Part shown: positions 44,791-52,114 of the stretch, one piece after another
Layout of the letters: every line of letters starts with the position of its first letter
Numbering within the stretch: position 1 is the stretch's first letter
DNA from: Maribacter_C sp947494565
Lineage (GTDB): Bacteria > Bacteroidota > Bacteroidia > Flavobacteriales > Flavobacteriaceae
Assembly: GCF_047345415.1 (NCBI RefSeq)
Contig: NZ_JBLFEP010000002.1
Coordinates: forward strand, 372,001 to 436,000
Direction: 5' to 3'
Length of the DNA: 64,000 bases
Position numbers and translations under genes: made by a program
The notes under the pieces: model-generated
Database searches by the model: none
What the model was told of the DNA's origin: nothing
What the model saw: the letters and a program-made list of their open reading frames with translations, nothing else

Positions 44791-44820
44791 AAAAATCTAT
44801 CCCAAACGAGATAGATTTTT
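44791..44820. terminator. Hairpin between SusD and the FG-GAP/haloperoxidase genes
   Basis: A perfect 11-bp stem AAAAATCTATC / GATAGATTTTT with an 8-base loop lies 28 bp after the SusD stop and 16 bp before the start of the FG-GAP gene. U-runs would follow in both directions. It may be a partial terminator or processing site giving SusCD higher expression than the downstream genes. Confidence 0.65.
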
Positions 44821-44847
44821 CCATGATCTCAATCATTAAATTAGGAG

Positions 44848-46725
44848 CTAGTATCCTGGATTCTGGACCAATGAGCTATTGCGATTTAATTCATCTCTGC
44901 TGATTGGTAGGTAATACATTTTATCATCCCAAGTTCTGGTTTCGTTTTCGGTATTATCAACAACATTATAGGTATAGTCATATACCGTTTTGTCATGTCG
45001 ATAAGGAGATAGTGGTGTCATTCCCGGTTTTAAGGTGGCTGTGGTTTTCATAACTTTGATACCTCTACCAAGTGTTTCGGCAGCGATCATCCACCTTCTG
45101 GCATCATGATACCGATGCTCTTCATATGCTAACTCCACTCTTCGTTCATTCCGATAGATATCCATAAGTTCAGTACCTGAAGCCGCAATGGCAGGTAAGC
45201 CAGCTCTGAAACGAATTTTATTGAGCCAAGATAGCGCTTCGCCCTCATCACCCGTTTCAATGGAAGCCTCAACATAGTTCAAGACCATTTCTGTGTATCG
45301 TAAAAATGGCCATGGAACTACTTGAGCACTAGATTGATTGTCAACCACGCCAGGGTCAGCATCAATGAACTTTCTTACATAGTAGCCAGTTCTACTTCCA
45401 TTCCAATTTTCTATTGGGGAATCTCTTGTGTCGATGCCTGGAATTACTCCTCCTGAACCATCATCGTAGGAACCGGTCTGGATTTGATCGTTGGGATCCA
45501 TAGTGGCAACATCAGAAGGTCTTGGCTTCCAATCAGCACCATCGAACAAGATAGTTGCATAGAATCTGGGATCTCTATTAGCATAAGGATCTGCGGCATG
45601 TTCCGGATTGGACCAATCGAATTTGGAACCATCCATCATTACGTAATCATCAACTAATTGTTGAATAGGCGTATTTCCTGCCCAATTGTGATAACCATTG
45701 GGACCATTGTTGATTCCTTGATGAATACCTCCTAAGGGCCATTGGCTCTCCTGTGTGAACAGTGGTGAATGCGTTCGTTCAAAAAGTAATTCTGTTGCAG
45801 CTGCTGCATCACCAATAGAACTGCCACCTCCCATGGCGATGGAAACATAAGTGCTTTTTGCTTCTTCAGGACTTGCCGGTGAAGTAAGATCTAGCTTATA
45901 GCCTGACGCATCATCGAGAACTGCCTTTGCCGCAGACTTCGCCGCATTCCATCGAGCCATCCGATCTCCAGAAGGATAGGCAACCAAATCAAGGTCGGAG
46001 TAGCTTCCCAATACCGATGAGTTCGCACTGGCCGTGGGGCCATCACGCAAATCGCTGGCAGCGTATAAAAGTACTCTTGACTTAAGGGCCATTGCACTTA
46101 AGACAGTAGCCCTTCCGGCGTTTTCCTCTTTTCCTTCCAATAGACCTATGGCTTTGTCTAAATCAGCCACCACAAAATCAACATTTTCGGCATAGGTGTT
46201 TCTTGGTACGGAATAGTCTTCGTCAAGTCCATAAGGTCTATCGATAATAGGAACACTGCCATAATAACGTTGTAATTCATGATAATAATAAGCTCTTAAG
46301 AAGTGAGCCTCTCCTATTAATCTGTCCTTAGCTTCGTTATCGTCAAAGGTCGCCTCAGGGAGTTGTTCAATAGCTACATTCGCTTGACGTACAGCAAGAA
46401 ATAAATCGTTCCATTGTGGGACAATCCTAGTATTAAAACCACCGGCAGCCGACAGCGTACCTTCGGTTATAAAATTAATGTCTCTTCCCGAATGCGTAAA
46501 CATGGCTTCATCAGTTATCGATGCTAAACCTTCTTCTTCAAACCCTCCATACCCTAAGTAGGAGTATACATTGAAAACAAAAGCTTCGGAAAGGGCTTTA
46601 TCTCCCCAAGTAGCATCCGCAGAAAACTTATCAAGGGGTTGTGTGTCTAAAAAATCTTCACTACAGGACGATGGCAGCATAGCGACTGCGAGTATCCCTA
46701 AAATTAGTAATCTTCTTTTTTTCAT
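44848..46725 (-). CDS. RagB/SusD family nutrient-binding lipoprotein
   Basis: A 625-residue lipoprotein (lipobox LPSSC, Cys21, followed by SEDFLDTQPLDKFS, a typical SusD opening). The helical TPR-like core includes EAHFLRAYYYHELQRYYGSVPII and the C-terminal RNERRVELAYEEHRYHDARRWM signature of RagB/SusD proteins. It binds the ligand at the surface and delivers it to the SusC at 46735-49998, whose gene ends 9 bp before this start. Size is at the upper end for the family. Confidence 0.94.
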   Translation of the reverse strand: MKKRRLLILGILAVAMLPSSCSEDFLDTQPLDKFSADATWGDKALSEAFVFNVYSYLGYGGFEEEGLASITDEAMFTHSGRDINFITEGTLSAAGGFNTRIVPQWNDLFLAVRQANVAIEQLPEATFDDNEAKDRLIGEAHFLRAYYYHELQRYYGSVPIIDRPYGLDEDYSVPRNTYAENVDFVVADLDKAIGLLEGKEENAGRATVLSAMALKSRVLLYAASDLRDGPTASANSSVLGSYSDLDLVAYPSGDRMARWNAAKSAAKAVLDDASGYKLDLTSPASPEEAKSTYVSIAMGGGSSIGDAAAATELLFERTHSPLFTQESQWPLGGIHQGINNGPNGYHNWAGNTPIQQLVDDYVMMDGSKFDWSNPEHAADPYANRDPRFYATILFDGADWKPRPSDVATMDPNDQIQTGSYDDGSGGVIPGIDTRDSPIENWNGSRTGYYVRKFIDADPGVVDNQSSAQVVPWPFLRYTEMVLNYVEASIETGDEGEALSWLNKIRFRAGLPAIAASGTELMDIYRNERRVELAYEEHRYHDARRWMIAAETLGRGIKVMKTTATLKPGMTPLSPYRHDKTVYDYTYNVVDNTENETRTWDDKMYYLPISRDELNRNSSLVQNPGY

Positions 46726-46734
46726 AACATTTTA

Positions 46735-49700
46735 TTAAAAAGTTAAACTAAATCCTGAATTGATAATTGTTTGTTGTGGATAGAACTGCCCACTCTGAGA
46801 AGTTGACTCAGGGTCATAAATGTCTTGAGCAGCCCAAGTTAGTAAATTTAAGCCACTTACATAAATTTTGAGCTTCGATAGACCGAACGCATCGATTAAG
46901 TTACTTGGAAAATTATAGGCTAATTGTACATTTTTTAGACGAACATAATCTTTGCTGTAGAGGTTGTAGGTATTGTTACCAAAACCTCCGGTTGGATTAA
47001 TTGTTTGAAAACCACCTCCTGAATAATACGTATCATTTCTACTGGCTAATCTTGGATGTTCGCTGCTTGGATTATCGATACTCCATCTGTTATCGAAGCT
47101 ATACTTCAAAAAGTTCCCAATATCCCCTGATTCTGTTTGAATCGGTAGTTTCGCTCCTGTTGCTCCTTGAAAAAGAATGGCTAAATCAAAGTTCTTGTAG
47201 GAAGCGTTGAAAGTTGCACCGAAGTTGAACGTGGGGATGATGCTGTAATCCACACGCACTTGGTCTAATTCGTTTATGGCACCATCTCCGTTGATATCTT
47301 TGAATTTTAAGTCCCCAGGCTGTAATTGAGGGGTTACACTGCTATAATCAAGGGTGTTCGCCGTGATTGCCGCTTCGTCACGAAAAACACCATCTTCCTC
47401 ATACACTAAATAGGATCCAATGGGTTTCCCTTTTTGCAGCTGATATTCTGGTGCGCCGGGAATTTCATCGGAAAAAACAATCTCATTTTGAGTAAAACCT
47501 CCATTAATTCCAAAGTCATACTTAAATCCATCTGGATTACCGCCAAAATAGTTGATAGAAAATTCAAATCCAGTATTTTGCACTTCACCTGCATTCACAG
47601 GGGGTAAAAGATCCGAAATACCTGAAGAACCTGGTGTACTACCCGTTTTTTGAATTAATATTTGGTCTCTTTTATTTAAAAAGTACTCCAACGTAAAACT
47701 CAATTTTCCATCAAGCACAATACCGTCAAGACCTACATTGAAATTGTTCGCGCGCTCCCAAGTAAAGCTAGGGTTTGCCAATAATACTTCCTGTAATGTG
47801 TTTACGACCTGACCATCAATTGGAAATTGACCTTGTTCAAAATTGGAGAGAAAGGCAAACTCTTGCAATTCATCATCTTCAATCTCACCATTATTATTCG
47901 TATCAAAAGCTACCTGATCGTTACCCATTTGGCCATATGAGGCCCTTAATTTCAAGTAATCAATGCCTTTCACATTGAACCAGTCTTCTTTATTGATGTT
48001 CCATCCTACTAAGAATCCTGGAAAGAAACCGAAACGCTCACTTGCTGGGAAGATATACGAGCCATCATAACGCCATATAAATTCCGCAAGATACTTTTCT
48101 TTATAATCGTATTGTACACGACCATAATAGCCTAATCTAGTTCTATTGAAGGCAACACCATCGGTGTCTTGAAGATCGACCCCGCCTGCAAACAATTGGT
48201 CCACCGCAGGTGAGATAAAATTCCTCCTAAAGGCCGAAAAGAACTCTCCTTGAAAACGTTCACTTGTCACACCTGCCAATAGGCCTAAGGTATGATCTCC
48301 GAAAGTCTTATCGTAAGTTAATAAAGATGTTAGGTTTACATTTAGAATATTGTTCGAGGACTGTGTCAATCTCGGATCGGTAAAATTGGAACGAATAGCC
48401 CCGGTAGTGACAGGAATTCCTGTCGCTATATAATTCTCACGATCAAGTGAAAATAATTCCCAAGGGGTTTCCCAACGCTTTTGGCGCTCCTGACTTTGGT
48501 CAACACCTGCCAATAGGGTTAGTTTTAATCCATCAACCCAAGGGTTGGTGATGTCCACTGAACCTGTGAACTGAAGGTAGTCGGTTGGCTGCCGGTCATA
48601 CCCGGTCGCATTGGTGGTCACGACCACTGGCTGCTGCCCATTTTCAATATCAGGGCCAGGTTGTCCATTGGGCCAAATCGCGGCTTCATTTGGTCTTCCT
48701 CTCATCAGCATTCTAAAGATAGCCCCGGCTCCTTCGGTCGGAAACCTTCGATCCTCTTTTCGATATCCAAAACCAAGCTTGGTACTGATGTAATCGTTAA
48801 TTTTTACGTCGGTATTGATTCTGAAGTTATATTGTTGATAGCGGTTGGCCGAATTCTTATAAATCGCATCTTGGTCGGTATAGCCAACGGAGGTGTAATA
48901 TTTGACCGCTTCGCTACCGGCGCTAATGGAGATGTTATGTCGGCTTTGTGTCGCCCAATCTTTAAAAGTTGCGCCAAACCAATCAGTATCAGGATACAAC
49001 CAAGGATCCGAGTTGTTCGCATGACCTGCAACAGTTTCCGGACTAAAGGCCGCATTTACAACTTCGTCAGGAAGCGTATAATTACCATCTGTTCTAAAAC
49101 TATTCTGAGCTGCGCCCCATTCCGAAACAGGAATATTACTGTTGAATATGGCAAGCTCGTTCATGATTTGCATGTATTCAACTGCATTTGACATTTCTGG
49201 TGTACGTGTAGGCCTAGTCAGACCAAAATCAGCTCTATAAGTGATTTGAGGTTTTCCTGGTGTGCCTTGTTTGGTGGTGATGATGATAGCGCCGTTTGCC
49301 GCTCGGGCACCATAAATAGCTGCAGAAGCATCTTTTAGTACCGAAATATTGGCAATGTCATCGGGATTGATTCGTCCAAGGCCACCGTCACGATCCGGAA
49401 TTCCATCAATGACGATCAAAGGTTCATTATTTCCCAATGTATTCTGCCCTCGAATACTGATGTTCGATTCATCATTACCTGGTTCTCCACTCGTCTGAAT
49501 GATTACGACCCCAGGGAGTCGACCAGCTAGTGAATTGGAAACACTCACCGCCGGTGACTGTTCTAAGACGGGCCCTTGAATCGCAGTTACAGCTCCGGTC
49601 ACGGTGGCCTTCTTTTGGGTTCCATAGCCAACCACGACTACTTCTTCCAAACTAGCCACGTCTTCTTCCATACCGACATTGAGCGTAGTTTGATTATTGA

Positions 49701-49998
49701 CGGGTACGGTAAGCGACTTAAAACCGATATAGCTAAAGCGTAAGCTGGTATTGCCGTCGGTTACGGTTATGGAATAATTACCATCAAAATCACTCTGCGT
49801 ACCATTGGTGCCATCATTGGCATCCAACACGGTAACTCCGGGTAGCGGTAAGCCATCGACCGAAGAAGTGATGTTTCCGGTAACGATAACGTCTTGGGCT
49901 AAAAGTGTGAAAGAAAATAAACTGAAAAGAAACAAAATCAATGTCAGGGAGGTCCGTTTTCGCGTACCTATCCCCATTAATTTAGGCTGGTTCAACAT
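46735..49998 (-). CDS. SusC/RagA family TonB-linked outer membrane protein
   Basis: A 1087-residue TonB-dependent transporter. In order: a basic N-terminus and signal peptide (about 15-34, LILFLFSLFSFTLLAQ), carboxypeptidase-regulatory-like domain, TonB box-like LEEVVVVGYGTQKKATVTGA, RagA plug (NDPDDIANISVLKDASAAIYGARAANGAIIITTKQG-like region), 22-strand barrel ending in F. No N-terminal STN domain. The start at 49998 is taken because upstream codons to 50055 add no recognisable signal. First gene of the five-gene haloperoxidase cluster. Substrate unknown. Confidence 0.94.
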   Translation of the reverse strand: MLNQPKLMGIGTRKRTSLTLILFLFSLFSFTLLAQDVIVTGNITSSVDGLPLPGVTVLDANDGTNGTQSDFDGNYSITVTDGNTSLRFSYIGFKSLTVPVNNQTTLNVGMEEDVASLEEVVVVGYGTQKKATVTGAVTAIQGPVLEQSPAVSVSNSLAGRLPGVVIIQTSGEPGNDESNISIRGQNTLGNNEPLIVIDGIPDRDGGLGRINPDDIANISVLKDASAAIYGARAANGAIIITTKQGTPGKPQITYRADFGLTRPTRTPEMSNAVEYMQIMNELAIFNSNIPVSEWGAAQNSFRTDGNYTLPDEVVNAAFSPETVAGHANNSDPWLYPDTDWFGATFKDWATQSRHNISISAGSEAVKYYTSVGYTDQDAIYKNSANRYQQYNFRINTDVKINDYISTKLGFGYRKEDRRFPTEGAGAIFRMLMRGRPNEAAIWPNGQPGPDIENGQQPVVVTTNATGYDRQPTDYLQFTGSVDITNPWVDGLKLTLLAGVDQSQERQKRWETPWELFSLDRENYIATGIPVTTGAIRSNFTDPRLTQSSNNILNVNLTSLLTYDKTFGDHTLGLLAGVTSERFQGEFFSAFRRNFISPAVDQLFAGGVDLQDTDGVAFNRTRLGYYGRVQYDYKEKYLAEFIWRYDGSYIFPASERFGFFPGFLVGWNINKEDWFNVKGIDYLKLRASYGQMGNDQVAFDTNNNGEIEDDELQEFAFLSNFEQGQFPIDGQVVNTLQEVLLANPSFTWERANNFNVGLDGIVLDGKLSFTLEYFLNKRDQILIQKTGSTPGSSGISDLLPPVNAGEVQNTGFEFSINYFGGNPDGFKYDFGINGGFTQNEIVFSDEIPGAPEYQLQKGKPIGSYLVYEEDGVFRDEAAITANTLDYSSVTPQLQPGDLKFKDINGDGAINELDQVRVDYSIIPTFNFGATFNASYKNFDLAILFQGATGAKLPIQTESGDIGNFLKYSFDNRWSIDNPSSEHPRLASRNDTYYSGGGFQTINPTGGFGNNTYNLYSKDYVRLKNVQLAYNFPSNLIDAFGLSKLKIYVSGLNLLTWAAQDIYDPESTSQSGQFYPQQTIINSGFSLTF

Positions 49999-50026
49999 AG
50001 TGCTCGTATTATTTAGGTTGTTAGAA

Positions 50027-50040
50027 TGTATTAAAATACA
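50027..50040. promoter_or_regulatory. Inverted repeat upstream of SusC
   Basis: TGTATT-AA-AATACA, 6-bp arms, centred about 36 bp upstream of the SusC start and just downstream of the candidate -7 box. A possible regulator site. The rest of the 49999-50317 gap holds the features listed and nothing else recognised. Confidence 0.3.
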
Positions 50041-50043
50041 CAC

Positions 50044-50074
50044 TAAATTTATCATAAAGGCAAATTTTCACCAA
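50044..50074 (-). promoter_or_regulatory. Candidate promoter of the SusCD-haloperoxidase cluster
   Basis: Minus strand TTG (50074-50072), 20-bp spacer, TAAATTTA (50051-50044), one mismatch to TAnnTTTG. It is the best match in the upstream region; leader about 40 bases. Confidence 0.35.
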
Positions 50075-50105
50075 AAAAAATCACGATATTCAACAATTCG
50101 AGTTC

Positions 50106-50128
50106 AAAAAATGACATTATCATTTTTT
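50106..50128. promoter_or_regulatory. 9-bp inverted repeat in the SusC upstream region
   Basis: AAAAAATGA-CATTA-TCATTTTTT, perfect 9-bp arms, about 110 bp upstream of the SusC start. It could be an operator for the cluster or a minor terminator. The T-run on the plus side suggests a terminator, but no plus-strand gene ends here. Confidence 0.35.
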
Positions 50129-50317
50129 AATCGGGCCATTACTTCAGCATAAAAGTCATCGTAAAGTTCGCTTTTCAAAATAACCTTATCGGTTTATGAC
50201 GCAACCTTACCTTGGTTCAAACGTCCTGTAACTGTAAGTCCATCATAATCGTAGCGCGCAGGTCTGCAGATGCACTGAACCAAAGTCTCGAATACAGTGT
50301 AAAACCCATTTTATGAT

Positions 50318-50881
50318 ATGAAAAAGACACTTCTCTTTTCGTTGCTCATTTCTTTGGCGTTCTCCTGTTCTAAAAAGGATGAAGATGTGGCGGCATTGGC
50401 CACGCCAGTACCTCCTGAGATGTCGGTTTTTGATGTTAATAATGATGCTGTCGATGATTTTGCTATTGTATATTCTCACGGTATTTGGGATGGATTCGAG
50501 ACCAGCGGTGACTTTTTCAGTGGCAAGGTTGAACCTCTAGGTGAGAATACCATTTTGCAAGAGTATGAGGAAAATGTGTCTTCAACCCTGCTTTTTGCCC
50601 ATACGGGCGACTCGATTCTTCGACAGACCGATGATACACTTAGTTGGACCGATCAGGGTTGGTTTATCAGCTTGTTTCAAGGAGGTGACGGTGTTTGGCC
50701 GGAGGAATGGAGAATCGAAAGTCCGAAAACGTCGGCCCCTTATTACATCGGTATGCAAATTCAAGAGGAGGATATCTTTTTACTGGGTTGGCTGAAACTG
50801 GAGATAGACACCACTACCGGTGAGGTCAAGATATTGGATAGCGCATTTACCACAGAAGATAGTATCCTCATTGACAGATAA
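50318..50881 (+). CDS. Lipoprotein with Ca-loop-like Asp-rich segment
   Basis: A 187-residue lipoprotein (lipobox AFSC, Cys17, followed by SKKDED, a likely surface-export pattern). Residues about 44-55 read FDVNNDAVDDF, an EF-hand/VCBS-like D-x-N-x-D-x-x-x-D loop, followed by beta-rich sequence with paired Trp (LSWTDQGWFISL; DGVWPEEWRIE). No family recognised. It starts about 320 bp upstream of, and divergent from, the SusC gene and converges on the lycopene cyclase gene, so it may or may not belong to the haloperoxidase cluster. Confidence 0.65.
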   Translation: MKKTLLFSLLISLAFSCSKKDEDVAALATPVPPEMSVFDVNNDAVDDFAIVYSHGIWDGFETSGDFFSGKVEPLGENTILQEYEENVSSTLLFAHTGDSILRQTDDTLSWTDQGWFISLFQGGDGVWPEEWRIESPKTSAPYYIGMQIQEEDIFLLGWLKLEIDTTTGEVKILDSAFTTEDSILIDR

Positions 50882-50914
50882 GCGTTTTTTTGACCATACC
50901 CTCTTGCAATTGGT

Positions 50915-52057
50915 TCAAAACAACCTTTTCAAAAGTGCTTTGGTGAAGGGTATTTTCGGGCATCCCCAGATGTAGTTGAGCTCTTCCCAGAACGAAGTGC
51001 TTTCGTCCAAGAACTTGAAGATCAGCTGAGGGCGTCTGTTCTTGAACAAGGTTTCAAATACATGATGGCCGATACTGTTATCTTGATGTAGCACATCTAA
51101 CAATAACAAATCATAGTGCCGAAATCGATTTTTGAAGTTTAGTTCGTGCAACGGTTGTTCGGTTTTGATATGATCGATCAATACCGGAACCTTTTTTGAA
51201 GTACTTGCAAAAGTGTAGCCTGTGCTTGGTTTGGCCCAACCTCCGGCCGTTCCGATGAAACGAACGTTTTTTGAATGGTGTTCCCGAAAGTCATAACAGG
51301 TCATTGGAATACTTCCCATTTCCGTTTCTACGATTTCGTATTCAGAGCAGCCCAACTCTTTTTCCAGATAGGTGCTAATCGCTTTTTCATATGCTGGTTT
51401 TGGCAGTAAATGCTCAGAAAACAACGTGTATTCGATCAGGGCCTCATTTTCTGAGGTGGGCAAAACATACATAAAACGGGTGTTCCCTTTTTGGGGAACC
51501 GAAAAGTCCATGTACGTGGCTTGATTCGGATCGAAAATCGGTTTTCGCGTTTTTACGAACCATCCCAAAAAATGTTGTTGCAACACGGGATAGTTGTCTT
51601 GATGTGTGGCCATATCATAGCTGAAAATACTGTTAAAGACCTTTTCAGCTGTCAGTTTTTCATTGGAAGTGGTAACGGTCACCCCTGTTCCGTTATCTTT
51701 TACATCCGTGACTTCGGCCTGTTTGAAAACAACATTTGGGTACGATTCCATTCGCTGAAATAGCGCTTGGTAAAAATCGATTCCGCGAATCATCTTGTAG
51801 GTATACGGTTCAATAGCGAAACGCTTCGAAAAGCGTCTCCCCCCAAAATAGATATGATTCCATTTTTTATGGACCAAGGCCTCGTACTTCCCTTTGTCTT
51901 TTTCCCAAAAACACCAGGTACGATCATTGGTTTGCTTACTGTCTTTATCAACAAGTAAGATCGATTTGTCCTTGAAAAAATCATCCGAAGTCATGGCATC
52001 AGCGAGCATTAGACCAGCCGCGCCAGCACCGATGATGATGTAATCAAAATGGGTCAT
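50915..52057 (-). CDS. crtY: Lycopene beta-cyclase, CrtY type
   Basis: A 380-residue FAD-binding enzyme. N-terminal FAD motif DYIIIGAGAAGLMLADAM, the NDRTWCFWEK segment and the central IGTAGGWAKPSTGYTFASTS motif are typical of bacterial CrtY. It converts lycopene to beta-carotene, on the route to zeaxanthin in Flavobacteriaceae. A -7 box at 52062-52069 lies 4 bp before the ATG, so the transcript may be leaderless. No other carotenoid genes are adjacent, which is common for crtY in this family. Confidence 0.88.
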   Translation of the reverse strand: MTHFDYIIIGAGAAGLMLADAMTSDDFFKDKSILLVDKDSKQTNDRTWCFWEKDKGKYEALVHKKWNHIYFGGRRFSKRFAIEPYTYKMIRGIDFYQALFQRMESYPNVVFKQAEVTDVKDNGTGVTVTTSNEKLTAEKVFNSIFSYDMATHQDNYPVLQQHFLGWFVKTRKPIFDPNQATYMDFSVPQKGNTRFMYVLPTSENEALIEYTLFSEHLLPKPAYEKAISTYLEKELGCSEYEIVETEMGSIPMTCYDFREHHSKNVRFIGTAGGWAKPSTGYTFASTSKKVPVLIDHIKTEQPLHELNFKNRFRHYDLLLLDVLHQDNSIGHHVFETLFKNRRPQLIFKFLDESTSFWEELNYIWGCPKIPFTKALLKRLF

Positions 52058-52061
52058 TTCT

Positions 52062-52069
52062 CAAAAGTA
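52062..52069 (-). promoter_or_regulatory. Candidate -7 box of crtY
   Basis: Minus strand TACTTTTG matches TAnnTTTG, ending 4 bp before the crtY ATG at 52057. No well-spaced -33 TTG. Confidence 0.35.
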
Positions 52070-52114
52070 CGAAATTAGACCTCAAGGGTTTTCACGACCA
52101 ATAGGATAATGTAG

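Noticed and set aside
48661..49191. 176-codon plus-strand ORF inside the second SusC gene
   Set aside because: Shadow frame antisense to a well supported SusC coding sequence.
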